Source of the DNA: Desertimonas flava
Lineage (GTDB): Bacteria; Actinomycetota; Acidimicrobiia; Acidimicrobiales; Ilumatobacteraceae
Direction: 5' to 3'
Assembly: GCF_003426815.1 (NCBI RefSeq)
Contig: NZ_QKYK01000004.1
Coordinates: 124,001 to 188,000 of the forward strand
Length of the DNA: 64,000 nucleotides
Shown here: positions 25,217 to 33,473 of the stretch, piece by piece
Layout of the letters: each line of letters opens with the position of its first letter
How positions within the stretch are numbered: position 1 is the first letter of the stretch
Notes under the pieces: generated by a model
The model's input: the letters and a program-made list of their open reading frames with translations, nothing else
Told to the model about the DNA's origin: nothing
Database searches by the model: none
Translations under genes and position numbers: made by a program

Positions 25217-26444
25217 TCCCCGCGCCGTCGACCAGTCCGACGTACTCGACGCCGTCGTCGACGGCCTCCGCTCGTTCCTCCGAGCTGAGGTGATCGTGCG
25301 TCATCGCCAGCGTCCCCACCTCAGCGAGACCAAGCATCAGTTCGAACGGTCCGGTCGCTTCACGTCCGAGGTCCTCGACGAGATTCGCGCCGTCCGCCAG
25401 GCCTCGGCCGAAGCAGGCTACTACGCGATGCTGACTCCGGTGGAGCTCGGCGGAGGCGGCCTCGGGTACGAGGCGCTCTACCGCGTGTGGGAGGCGATCT
25501 ACCGCGAGTGCGGATCGCTCAACTGGCTCGGGTACTGGTCGGTCGCGCACTGGGCACGCGGCCCGAGCCAGGTGCTGCTGCAGGCGACGGACCACGTCCG
25601 CTCTACCATCGTGCCTGCACTGCTGGCCGGCACCCAGTCCATGTGCTTCGCGATGTCCGAGCCCGACGCCGGCTCCGACGCCTGGATGATGGCATCGACT
25701 GCCGAGCGCACCGACGGCGGATGGGTGCTGTCGGGCACGAAGCAGTGGGTCACCAACGGACCCTACGCCGATTACGCGCTGGTTTTCGCCGTGATCGACC
25801 GCGAAGCGGCGCGCTCTCGACGTGGCGGTGTGGGAGCGTTCCTCGTCCCCACCAACAGCCACGGCTTTCGGGTGGACAGCGTGATCGAGATGTTCGGGCA
25901 TCCCGGTGGCGACGAGGCGATCCTCAGCCTCGACCAAGTCTTCGTTCCGGACGACTTCGTCGTTGGCGAGATCGGCGACGGCATGCGCATCGCGATGTCG
26001 GGAGTGTCGTCCGGGCGCCTGTACAACTCGGCCCGCTCGGTCGGCTTGGCTCGGTGGGCGGTCGCGATGGCGGCCGAGTACGCCGAGCAGCGCAAGGCGT
26101 TCGGTCGTTCGATCATCGAGTTCCAGGCCGTGTCGCACCGCCTGGCCGATGCCGTGATGGAGATCAGCGCGGCGCGTCTCCTCGGCATCGAGTGCGCCCG
26201 GCGTCTCGATCGCGGCGCGACCGGCCGCACCGATCTGGCGATCGCCAAGGCGTACTCGACCGAGATGGCCGCGCGGGCGATCGACACCGCCGTCCAGGCT
26301 CACGGCGCGATGGGATTCACGAACGAGCTCGGCCTCGCCGAGGCCTGGCAGCAGGTACGGCGCATCCGCGTGGCGGACGGCTCCGCCGAGATCCTGCGCG
26401 AGCAGATCGTGAAAGGCATCCGGCGCGGAGAGCTGGAGCTTTGA
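25206..26444 (+). CDS. Acyl-CoA dehydrogenase, cassette A subunit 1
   Basis: A 412-aa FAD-dependent acyl-CoA dehydrogenase introducing an alpha,beta double bond into an acyl-CoA. N-terminal helical domain; middle beta domain with FAMSEPDAGSD and GTKQWVTNGPYADYA; C-terminal helical domain with QRKAFGRSIIEFQAVSHRLAD and HGAMGFTNELGLAEAWQQVRRIRVADGSAEIL. Asp replaces Glu at the canonical medium-chain base position (VADGSAE), as in ACAD10/11-type enzymes. It is clearly paralogous to the gene at 44658-45899 (identical ELGLAEAWQQVRRI stretch). It is the first of four co-transcribed cassette A genes. Confidence 0.93.
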   Translation: MLANPRAVDQSDVLDAVVDGLRSFLRAEVIVRHRQRPHLSETKHQFERSGRFTSEVLDEIRAVRQASAEAGYYAMLTPVELGGGGLGYEALYRVWEAIYRECGSLNWLGYWSVAHWARGPSQVLLQATDHVRSTIVPALLAGTQSMCFAMSEPDAGSDAWMMASTAERTDGGWVLSGTKQWVTNGPYADYALVFAVIDREAARSRRGGVGAFLVPTNSHGFRVDSVIEMFGHPGGDEAILSLDQVFVPDDFVVGEIGDGMRIAMSGVSSGRLYNSARSVGLARWAVAMAAEYAEQRKAFGRSIIEFQAVSHRLADAVMEISAARLLGIECARRLDRGATGRTDLAIAKAYSTEMAARAIDTAVQAHGAMGFTNELGLAEAWQQVRRIRVADGSAEILREQIVKGIRRGELEL

Positions 26445-26451
26445 GGTCGAC

Positions 26452-27573
26452 ATGATCCGTACGTTCCTCGACGACGACGAGATCGCGTTCCTCGATGAGG
26501 TGGACGAGTTCTTCGCGACGACGACCACCGACCCCTTCGGCTTCTACCACGGACGCGGCGGCGACGTCCGACGCCTGTACCGGGAGCTCGGCGCCCGCGG
26601 CTGGCTGAGCCTCGGTTGGCCGGTCGAAGTCGGCGGCGCTGCGAAGCCGCCGACCTACGACTTCCTGTTGTGGAACACGGCTGCCCGGCACCGTGCGGCC
26701 CGGCCGGATCTCGGGCCGGGAATCATCGCCCACGTGCTCACCACGCACGGCACTGACACGCAGCAGGCGCGCTACCTCCCGGGCCTCTCGATCGGCTCGA
26801 CGTGCTTTGCGCTCGGCTACTCCGAGCCCGAGGCGGGCAGCGATCTGTCCGGGCTGCGAACCCGGGCGGTGGTCGACGGTGACAGCTACGTCGTGTCGGG
26901 TGAGAAGTGCTGGACGTCCGACGCCCACCACGCGGACTACCTGTGGTTACTGTGCCGCACGGGTGCGCTCGAGGACCGCGGTCGAGGGTTGACGCTCCTG
27001 ATCGTCGACATGGCTGCGCCTGGGATCACTGTCGCTCCGATCGAGACCATCGACGGGCACCGGTTGAACCAGGTCTTCCTCGACGGTGTCGTGGTTCCGA
27101 AAGTGGACCGGGTCGGAGGCGAGGGTGCGGCGTGGTCGATCATCCGCGAGGCCCTCGCGGTGGAGCGCCATCTCCAGCTGCTGCCCGGCCGCGTCGAGCG
27201 CGACCTCGCCGATCTGCGCCGCCTCCTCGAGCGCAGCGGTCGCCTCGGCGATCCGCGGGGAGCCGCCGTATTCGCCGAGCTCACGGCCCGGTACAGGCAG
27301 GTCGAGGCCAGTTCGATGGTGACGCTCGCCGAGCTGTGCTCCGGGCGCCCGGCAGTAGAGGCCGCGGCGCGCACCAAGTTCCTCGGCACGCGCCTGGCGC
27401 AGGCGATCCCACGGGCGGCGCTTGATCTGTGCGGCGCCGAGGCGCTCGACGTGGCCGAACCGATGCCATTTCTCTGGAGGCAGTCGTTCATGGAGACGAT
27501 CGCGGGCGGGACCAGCGAGGTGATGCTGTCCATCATGGCCCGGGGCCAGCTCCGTTTGGGCGCACGGGCATGA
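26452..27573 (+). CDS. Acyl-CoA dehydrogenase, cassette A subunit 2
   Basis: A 373-aa acyl-CoA dehydrogenase. Middle domain ALGYSEPEAGSDLSGL and VSGEKCWTSDAHHADYLWLLCRTG; C-terminal WRQSFMETIAGGTSEVMLSIMARGQL. The base position reads AGGT rather than EGT, as in the alpha subunits of actinobacterial heterotetrameric (alpha2beta2) acyl-CoA dehydrogenases such as the ChsE/FadE steroid enzymes. It lies 31 bases before the 302-aa short subunit, the typical partner arrangement. Paralogue: 42746-43855. Confidence 0.92.
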   Translation: MIRTFLDDDEIAFLDEVDEFFATTTTDPFGFYHGRGGDVRRLYRELGARGWLSLGWPVEVGGAAKPPTYDFLLWNTAARHRAARPDLGPGIIAHVLTTHGTDTQQARYLPGLSIGSTCFALGYSEPEAGSDLSGLRTRAVVDGDSYVVSGEKCWTSDAHHADYLWLLCRTGALEDRGRGLTLLIVDMAAPGITVAPIETIDGHRLNQVFLDGVVVPKVDRVGGEGAAWSIIREALAVERHLQLLPGRVERDLADLRRLLERSGRLGDPRGAAVFAELTARYRQVEASSMVTLAELCSGRPAVEAAARTKFLGTRLAQAIPRAALDLCGAEALDVAEPMPFLWRQSFMETIAGGTSEVMLSIMARGQLRLGARA

Positions 27574-27604
27574 GCCGGGTTGCACCGGACAAGAGGAGGC
27601 GCGG

Positions 27605-28513
27605 ATGCGTAGCCTGAGCCTGTCAGCTGAGCAGGAGGAGTTCGCAGCGACGGTGACGGCCACCGTCGAGCGCTTCGGCGGGGGCATGACAACGGGTGGG
27701 GACCGGCTGTGGCGCGAGCTGGGCGACACGGGGCTGCTGGGGCTCGGTACGTCCGACGTCGGGGGCGATGCCATCGACCTGATCTCAGGGATGCGGGCGG
27801 CCGGCGCCGCCGGCTGCCAGGGACCGTTCCTCGGTGCGATCCTTGGTTCGCGCATCCTGCCTGATCTCGCGACGGCAGTCGTCGCGGGCGCTGTCCACGT
27901 GTCACTCGTCGCTGACGGCGTGGCGGCGTGGGCCGCAGGCGCCGACGCCTTCGTCGAGGTGGCCGGCGGCGGTGCCAGCTTGGTCGAAGTCGTTTCGGCA
28001 CGCCCGTTCGAGACGCTCGCTCGTGAGCCGTGGGCCCGAGTCGAGGTGCGTCCAATCGAGCGGCTGACTCTCGCACCGCCTGATCTCGCGGTCGTCCAAC
28101 TCGCCCGGGCCGCGTGGATCGTCGGCGCAGGCCGTGCCGCGATCGATCGGTCCGCTGCGCACGCTCGCAATCGACGCCAGTTCGGCCGAGCGATCGGCGA
28201 CTTCCAGGCGGTCGCCCATCAGCTCGCCGAGGCAGCGGCCGAGATCGGCGCGGCCTGGGATGTGGTCGTCGTCGCCGCGTGGCGTCTGGAGCTCAACGCC
28301 GATACCAGGGCGGCCGACGCGGCCGCCGACGCGGCCACCCGGGCGGGGCTCATCGCGGCGTACGCGAGCCATCAGGTGCACGGCGCTCTCGGGTTCACCC
28401 TCGAGGCCGGCCTCGATCGCCTCAGCACCGGGATTCGGCAGATGTCTCTCCACCCGCCGTCCCCGGCCGCCCGGACCGAAGCCGGCCCGATCATGACCGG
28501 GGGTCGGCTATGA
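27605..28513 (+). CDS. Short acyl-CoA dehydrogenase-like beta subunit, cassette A
   Basis: 302 aa, about 80 shorter than a full acyl-CoA dehydrogenase. The N-terminal LSLSAEQEEFAATVTATVERF and the C-terminal helical domain (ARNRRQFGRAIGDFQAVAHQLAEAAAEI, QVHGALGFTLEAGLDRLSTGIRQ) are recognisable. The middle FAD-contacting domain is shortened and lacks the SEPxAGSD motif. Such short paralogues pair with a longer subunit to form alpha2beta2 enzymes with half the FAD sites. The upstream gene is the likely partner. Paralogue: 40408-41298. Confidence 0.88.
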   Translation: MRSLSLSAEQEEFAATVTATVERFGGGMTTGGDRLWRELGDTGLLGLGTSDVGGDAIDLISGMRAAGAAGCQGPFLGAILGSRILPDLATAVVAGAVHVSLVADGVAAWAAGADAFVEVAGGGASLVEVVSARPFETLAREPWARVEVRPIERLTLAPPDLAVVQLARAAWIVGAGRAAIDRSAAHARNRRQFGRAIGDFQAVAHQLAEAAAEIGAAWDVVVVAAWRLELNADTRAADAAADAATRAGLIAAYASHQVHGALGFTLEAGLDRLSTGIRQMSLHPPSPAARTEAGPIMTGGRL

Positions 28514-29337
28514 CGGTGAGTCGCACGTTCGAATCCGTAGGCGGAGTCCCGCTCGACGGACTGCGCTACGAGAAGCGCGGGACGACGGCGATCCTGACGC
28601 TCGATCGCCCCGCGAGCGGCAACGCGCTCACGTCTGCGATGCGCGACGGCGTGGTCGCCGTCTGGCACGACGTGGCCCGCGACCCCGAGGTGCGTGCGGT
28701 CGTCGTGACGGGCGCCGGCGACCGCCACTTCTGCACCGGGACCGACGTGGAGCGGGCCGCGGCAACGGGCCGCACCGTCGCCGGTGACGGACTGGCCCGC
28801 GACGAGATCGGGTGGTCCCCGCACAACGTCGGGGTGTGGAAACCGGTCATCTGCGCGCTCAACGGGCTCGTCGCGGGCGGGGGCCTTCACTTCGTCGCCG
28901 ACGCCGACATCGTCCTGGCCGCCGAGCACGTGGAGCTCCTCGACACGCACACGACGGTCGGGCTGGTGGGCGCCGTCGAGAACGTCGGGCTCACCCACCG
29001 CCTACCGCTCGGGTCGGTCCTGCGAATGACGCTGTGGGGCCGCCACTACCGTATGAGCGCAGCACGCGCGCACCAGCTCGGCCTGGTCGACGAGCTCTGC
29101 CCGCGAGGAGGAGCCCTCGACCTGGCCCTCGCTCTCGCCGACCAGGTCGCGCAAAACTCGCCGACGGCGGTCGCCCGCTCGAAGCAGGGTCTGTGGCACT
29201 CCCTCGGCCGCCGAAGGGAGGACGCCGAGGAGTTCGCCTGGGCGCTGGCCCGCCTCCAGATGAAGCACCCGGACTTCACCGAGGGCACCAGTGCGTTCGC
29301 CGAGAAGCGCCCTCCCCACTGGGCGCCGCCAGAGTGA
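28510..29337 (+). CDS. Enoyl-CoA hydratase/isomerase (crotonase), cassette A
   Basis: 275 aa, with the crotonase-fold oxyanion-hole pattern HFCTGTDVERA and LNGLVAGGGLHFVADADIVLAAEHVEL, and the C-terminal ALARLQMKHPDFTEGTSAFAEKRPP. The usual catalytic glutamates of enoyl-CoA hydratase 1 are not obvious at their standard places, so hydratase, isomerase or C-C hydrolase activity remains open. ATG overlaps the upstream stop (ATGA). Last gene of the nine-gene operon; it converges on 29348 with only 10 bases between. Paralogue: 43855-44661, which shares the LNGLVAGGGLHFVADADIV stretch exactly. Confidence 0.93.
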   Translation: MTVSRTFESVGGVPLDGLRYEKRGTTAILTLDRPASGNALTSAMRDGVVAVWHDVARDPEVRAVVVTGAGDRHFCTGTDVERAAATGRTVAGDGLARDEIGWSPHNVGVWKPVICALNGLVAGGGLHFVADADIVLAAEHVELLDTHTTVGLVGAVENVGLTHRLPLGSVLRMTLWGRHYRMSAARAHQLGLVDELCPRGGALDLALALADQVAQNSPTAVARSKQGLWHSLGRRREDAEEFAWALARLQMKHPDFTEGTSAFAEKRPPHWAPPE

Positions 29338-29347
29338 TCGTCGCCGG

Positions 29348-30499
29348 TCAGCGGGGTCGTAGACCGAGCTGTCGCGCAATGGTCTGGCGTTGCATCTGCG
29401 ACGTGCCTGCGGTGATCGTGGCACCTCGCGCAGCGCGCCAGTGTCGCTGCATCGACACCTCGAGGGTGTATCCGTAGCCGCCCAGGATCTGCATACCGCA
29501 GTTCGAGACGTGCTGGAAGCGCTCGGAGCCGAACAGCTTCGCCATACAGATCTCCATCAACGCATCGTTGCCGCGCTCGAGCATCCAGGCGGCCCGATAC
29601 GTCATCAGCGCAGCGGCCTCGACATCGGTCGCCATGTCTGCGAGCATGTGGGCGATCACCTGCGCGTTGCCGATCGGAGCGCCGAACTGTTCGCGTTGCT
29701 TGGCGTAGGTGAGCGCTTCGTCGACGACGGTCCGTGCATTGCCGACATAGGCCGCGGACGTGACCAGCCGCTCGAGTCGCAACCCCGACAGCAGGATAGT
29801 CCAGCCGCCCCCGACCGGTCCGAGAACGCGCTCGTCGGCGACGAACACATCGTCGAGCAACACCTGGGTGGTGGGGAACATGTGTCGACCGACTGTGCGC
29901 ACCCGCCGGATCTCGAGACCGGGTGCCGTGTTGTCGACCAGGAAGCAGGTGATTCCGGACTGCGGACGCGACGCTCGGCTCGTCCGTGCGTACACGCATA
30001 TGATGGTGTCGTCGAGGTCGGCACCACTCGTGAAGATCTTCTCGCCGTTGAGGACGTAGCCGCCGTCGACTCGGGTGGCCGCAGCGCGCAACGCTGCGGC
30101 GTCAGAGCCCGCTCCTGGTTCCGTGATCGAGATGCTGAAGCGGACGCGACCCCCGATCAGGGCGGGGATCAGCTCGGCGCGTTGAGCGTCGGTGCCGTGT
30201 TCGAGGATGTTGAGACCGTTGAAGATCGGTGTCCCGTACAAGCCAGCCAGGTCGTAGCCGCGCCGGCCGATCTCTTCCGCGACGACGACGAAGTCCATGA
30301 TCGACCCAGCCATGCCGCCGAACTCCTCCGGGAACGGCAATCCGATGAGGCCCATCTCGACCCATCGGGCGTACAGCTCGTACGGGTAGGCCTCCTGCTC
30401 GTCTAGCTCCCGCAGACGGTCGTCGGTCGCCTCACGGCTCATCAAGTGGCGAACGGTGTCACGCAGTTGTGTTTGCTCAACGCTGAGGTCGAAGTCCAT
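29348..30499 (-). CDS. Acyl-CoA dehydrogenase (stand-alone)
   Basis: A 383-aa full-length acyl-CoA dehydrogenase, MDFDLSVEQTQLRDTVRHLMSRE at the start, SITEPGAGSDAAAL in the middle, ANSSQFG-type helix (KQREQFGAPIGNAQVIAHMLAD) and QILGGYGYTLEVSMQRHWRAARGATITAGTSQMQRQ at the end. The base position is AGT rather than EGT, so the catalytic residue may lie elsewhere. ATG 30499 was chosen; frames starting at 30538 would include the operator at 30523-30538. The operator is only 23 bases before the start, so the leader is short. It differs from both cassette sets. Confidence 0.92.
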   Translation of the reverse strand: MDFDLSVEQTQLRDTVRHLMSREATDDRLRELDEQEAYPYELYARWVEMGLIGLPFPEEFGGMAGSIMDFVVVAEEIGRRGYDLAGLYGTPIFNGLNILEHGTDAQRAELIPALIGGRVRFSISITEPGAGSDAAALRAAATRVDGGYVLNGEKIFTSGADLDDTIICVYARTSRASRPQSGITCFLVDNTAPGLEIRRVRTVGRHMFPTTQVLLDDVFVADERVLGPVGGGWTILLSGLRLERLVTSAAYVGNARTVVDEALTYAKQREQFGAPIGNAQVIAHMLADMATDVEAAALMTYRAAWMLERGNDALMEICMAKLFGSERFQHVSNCGMQILGGYGYTLEVSMQRHWRAARGATITAGTSQMQRQTIARQLGLRPR

Positions 30500-30522
30500 G
30501 TCGTGAGCCACCGTCGCATTGT

Positions 30523-30538
30523 TTGACCAGCCAGTCAA
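30523..30538. promoter_or_regulatory. Operator-like site TTGACCAGCCAGTCAA
   Basis: Matches the 13770 palindrome at 14 of 16 positions. It sits 23 bases upstream of the minus-strand acyl-CoA dehydrogenase at 30499. On that strand it shares the downstream sequence AACAAT with the 13770 site, extending the similarity beyond the palindrome. Repression by blocking polymerase near the start point is the natural model. Confidence 0.7.
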
Positions 30539-30816
30539 GCCTACGTGTCAGCGATCGCTCGACCGGTTCGTGGCGACCGGTTCGCCTTGCCAACCTCCAT
30601 GAGGCGCGCAGCCGGCACGGACAGGAGACCAGCTATCGGGCCGGGTCAGCCGGCAAGCCGTGCGACAACGATCGGCCAAGACCAGGGACCATGATTCCCG
30701 CCGTCGACACATGATCAGCGCCAGCACCTCGTGTACGACCGAATCTGTACGGACCACGACCCTCGGCGCGGACCTGGCGAGGCGCCCGTCGCACGGAGCT
30801 CGCTCCGGCTCGCCGA
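30539..30816. other. Intergenic gap between two minus-strand genes
   Basis: 278 bases separating the amidohydrolase at 30817 from the operator of the next acyl-CoA dehydrogenase. No coding frame is convincing. It must hold that gene's promoter; no clear terminator hairpin is visible. Confidence 0.5.
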
Positions 30817-32163
30817 TCAGATCGCAGCGAGATCGGACGCGAAGGCGGACTCTAGAGCAGTGGTATCGACGTGCTCAGCCGCGCGGAGGTAGCCACCTCG
30901 TGTCTGGAAATCAGCGAGCATCTCGTCCGCCACCTGCCGACTCGAGAGGGACGCTGGGGTCGGCCCGATTCGATGGCCAACCTCAGCAAGCGCAGTTTGG
31001 TCGAGGCCATAGCACTCGATCGCGTTTCCGCCGAGAATCGCCCGCACGTCGAGTTCGTCGACCCCGCGGAGGGCGTGTGCGAGCCAGTCGAGCGTGTTCG
31101 GCCAGGTCCCCTCGGGATGGGGATAGTCGCGACCGAACATCATGTTCTCCGTCCCGATGTCGGTCCGCATCTCGACTTCGGCGAGGTGGATGAACGACAG
31201 TCCGACAAAGCAATGTTCTTGCCAGTATTCGCTCGGCTTGCGGCGTATCGACGTGTCGCCAACCGCGTGCCGGGAGTCGAGCCATGCCAGCGTCGCTGGA
31301 ATCCAATCCCCCCGAACTTCGGTGAGAGCGAATCGCAACGCTGGAAACCGGTCAAAGACGTGGGCGAGCATCAATTCCCACAGCACCCGCCGCGGGCGCA
31401 AGTCGAATGACGAGAAGACCGAGTCCTTCTCTGCGTTGAGTGCCGTGAGTGCCGCCTCACGATCGCCGCCGCCGGTGAGCGCTGCGACGCGATCGAGAAA
31501 GCGCAGTGTCTCACCCTGCGGGCGGCCATGTCCGGCGTGCACCGATAGGACAAACCCGTGATCGGCACACGCCGCCCAGAACCGATCGAAGTACGGATCG
31601 GCGAGCGGTGGGCGGTCGCTATCAAGCACGAGGTCGGGCACCGGGACAGAGCTGAATCCGTGGTCGGCGAGCCAGTCGAGCTCGCGCAGCACAGCCTCCA
31701 TGTCGCGCGAGGGGCCTGGATACCCGACAGCGAAGAGACGCCCATCGCCCTCTGCGAGGCAGTCGGCGATCCATCGGTTGTAAGCCCGCGCACCTGCCGC
31801 CTGGAGCTCGTGTGAGTGAGGCCGGTTCACCGTGGTGAAGAATGGCATCGTGTTCAGCTGCGAGTTGGAGATGATCAGCTCGGCGGCGATGCCCTCACGG
31901 TCCATCTCGCGCAGCCGGCGAGCTACGTCATGGGCGCCGCGTAGGCCGCCGCTTCGGATCGCGCCAGTACCGTCGACCAGCTCTAGATAGCCGTCGTCGA
32001 GTGGATAGAGGGCCTCGAACACGGATCGGTGCTCGGCATCCTCGCGAACGAGATCGTCATAGCGATCCCTGAGTGCGGCGTCCAAGTACGGGCGGTACAC
32101 CTCGGGCGGCGCGCTGGCGTGTCCATCGGCTGAAACGATGACGAGCGGATCTGGACCGCTCAT
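30817..32163 (-). CDS. Amidohydrolase-2 family protein
   Basis: 448 aa. The metal motif SADGHAS is at the start, VLSVHAGHG in the middle and MMFGRDYPHPEGTWPN near the end, which matches the catalytic Asp motif of amidohydrolase-2 enzymes. It is larger than the paralogue at 12532 and only distantly related, apart from the shared DYPH-P-N signature. ATG 32163 overlaps the next upstream gene's stop (ATGA). It is the last gene of the minus-strand set cupin-VOC-EthD-amidohydrolase, all overlapping, which looks like a compact module. Probable hydrolase or decarboxylase on a carboxylated intermediate. Confidence 0.9.
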   Translation of the reverse strand: MSGPDPLVIVSADGHASAPPEVYRPYLDAALRDRYDDLVREDAEHRSVFEALYPLDDGYLELVDGTGAIRSGGLRGAHDVARRLREMDREGIAAELIISNSQLNTMPFFTTVNRPHSHELQAAGARAYNRWIADCLAEGDGRLFAVGYPGPSRDMEAVLRELDWLADHGFSSVPVPDLVLDSDRPPLADPYFDRFWAACADHGFVLSVHAGHGRPQGETLRFLDRVAALTGGGDREAALTALNAEKDSVFSSFDLRPRRVLWELMLAHVFDRFPALRFALTEVRGDWIPATLAWLDSRHAVGDTSIRRKPSEYWQEHCFVGLSFIHLAEVEMRTDIGTENMMFGRDYPHPEGTWPNTLDWLAHALRGVDELDVRAILGGNAIECYGLDQTALAEVGHRIGPTPASLSSRQVADEMLADFQTRGGYLRAAEHVDTTALESAFASDLAAI

Positions 32164-32483
32164 GTTTCGGAGTCCATCGGAGCGAAAAACCACGCGCAGG
32201 TGTGGTCGATGTCAAGGACGTCATCGAGGGGCAGCAGCCCCGCAGCGGTGGCCGCCGCCAGGCTCGCGCGAGCGGCGTCGGCGGACTCGGCGTCCCAGTC
32301 GTAGAGCGTCAGGTAGGTGTAAGGGCACGACTTGTCATCTCCGGCCAGGCGATAGCGCCTCGCCCCGACAGCACCATCGACAGCGAGCACGTCGGGAAGG
32401 TGCACTGCGTCGTACCAGCTGTTGAACTCATCGTCGCGGTCGTCGGTCGCCCGGGTCAGTACGACGAATTTGAATCGAGCCAT
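32160..32483 (-). CDS. Small ferredoxin-like-fold (EthD/DUF4286-type) protein
   Basis: A 107-aa homologue of the protein at 16038-16382: DEFNSWYDAVHLPDVLAVDGAVGARRYRL is the family signature. It overlaps the amidohydrolase start and lies 3 bases after the VOC gene. Having the same small family in both operons, each next to a VOC gene, suggests two versions of one reaction module. Function is unknown. Confidence 0.82.
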   Translation of the reverse strand: MARFKFVVLTRATDDRDDEFNSWYDAVHLPDVLAVDGAVGARRYRLAGDDKSCPYTYLTLYDWDAESADAARASLAAATAAGLLPLDDVLDIDHTCAWFFAPMDSET

Positions 32484-32486
32484 GCC

Positions 32487-32966
32487 CTACGCACCCCCGT
32501 CCATCACCTGGTGCACTTCAACGACGGTGCCGGCCGGGTCGTAGAAGAAGATCTGGTACCACCCCCTCACCGCCCACTCCCCGCAGTCGGCGAACGGGAT
32601 GTGGTGACGCCGAAGGCGCGCTTTGAACGCCTCGATGTCCTCGCAACGGAACGCGACGTGGCCCTTGCCGACCGGGTTCGCGACCATTCCGCCAGCCCCG
32701 CCAATGTACGGGTTTCGTAAGCACAGGTGCAGCTGAAGGTCCTCGCCGCGGCCGGCGGCGAGGAAGTCCGCCGGCACTCCGGTTGCGCCGGCAGCAGTGG
32801 GTCGGCTGTATCCCTCGATGGGGTTGAACACCGACACGCCTGAGCGGTCACGCGGACCCGTCATCTGCTCCAGGCCGAGCACATTGACATAGAACTCGGT
32901 CAACCCGGGGAGGTTCTCCGAAACGAGCGCCACGTGGTGAAGGTTGAGCGTTCCCGTGTCGCTCAT
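32487..32966 (-). CDS. VOC-family (glyoxalase/dioxygenase-fold) protein
   Basis: A 159-aa single VOC unit: LHHVALVSENLPGLTEFYVNVLGLE at the start gives the first metal-ligand His, GHVAFRCEDIEAFKARLRRHHIPF the second region, and IFFYDPAGTVVEVHQ the Glu ligand. This is a more canonical metal-binding VOC than the one at 15238. It overlaps the cupin gene by 4 bases. Glyoxalase, epimerase and extradiol dioxygenase activities are all possible. Confidence 0.87.
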   Translation of the reverse strand: MSDTGTLNLHHVALVSENLPGLTEFYVNVLGLEQMTGPRDRSGVSVFNPIEGYSRPTAAGATGVPADFLAAGRGEDLQLHLCLRNPYIGGAGGMVANPVGKGHVAFRCEDIEAFKARLRRHHIPFADCGEWAVRGWYQIFFYDPAGTVVEVHQVMDGGA

Positions 32967-33388
32967 GGCTGCTGAAGGTGGCCTGTGGCCAAGTCGACGT
33001 CGACGGCAACGGTACCCATAGCGGCTGGGAAGGTGATCTCGAGCAGCTCGAAATCACTCGACATCGCGACCTCGTTGTGGATCGTGCCACCAGGAATCGT
33101 GATCGAGGTGCCCTGCTCGAGCCGTTCCACACGCCCGTCGGCAAAGGCGATCTCCACCCAGCCACGCAGTACGAACCCGAACTGGTACTCGCACTCGTGG
33201 TAATGAAAGCCGGTCGTCTCCATGATTCCGACGGCTTTGTACTGCGAGCCATTGAGTGTGCCCCTGGACCCCTCGTTCAGTCCAAGGTCGCGGTAGCGAA
33301 AGAAGGTTCGTCGTCCTTTGGCGTCGAAGCTGTCGTCATCCATACGGCGGATGGTGACAGCGTCGGACGTCGTTGTGGGTTCGTCCAT
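32963..33388 (-). CDS. Cupin-domain protein
   Basis: 141 aa, single cupin: TGFHYHECEYQFGFVLRGWVEIAFADGRVERLEQGTSITIPGGTIHNEV has HxHxxE (motif 1, metal ligands) and a later His in motif 2, so metal binding is likely, unlike the cupin at 20235. ATG 33388 has AGGAG 8 bases upstream. First gene of the cupin-VOC-EthD-amidohydrolase module. An operator-like sequence lies just upstream at 33406-33421. The ThDP-enzyme gene ends 85 bases before it, so it might also be read through from the Liv operon. Confidence 0.88.
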   Translation of the reverse strand: MDEPTTTSDAVTIRRMDDDSFDAKGRRTFFRYRDLGLNEGSRGTLNGSQYKAVGIMETTGFHYHECEYQFGFVLRGWVEIAFADGRVERLEQGTSITIPGGTIHNEVAMSSDFELLEITFPAAMGTVAVDVDLATGHLQQP

Positions 33389-33405
33389 GTGATCAACTCC
33401 TAATC

Positions 33406-33421
33406 TTGGCTGGCCCGTCCG
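33406..33421. promoter_or_regulatory. Weak operator-like site TTGGCTGGCCCGTCCG
   Basis: Matches the 13770 palindrome at 12 of 16 positions and keeps the TTGgCTGGCC left arm and centre. It is 17 bases upstream of the cupin start at 33388. On its own it would be unconvincing; its placement ahead of a transcription unit with the same gene families raises the odds. Confidence 0.35.
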
Positions 33422-33473
33422 GCGGATCGGGACTTGGTCGGGTTGTGGGTGTTCGAAGGAGTGCCACAAGTGC

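Noticed and set aside
24834-26528. 564-codon minus-strand frame opposite dppF and acyl-CoA dehydrogenase genes
   Set aside because: Shadow of the dehydrogenase; both covered genes carry complete motifs on the plus strand.
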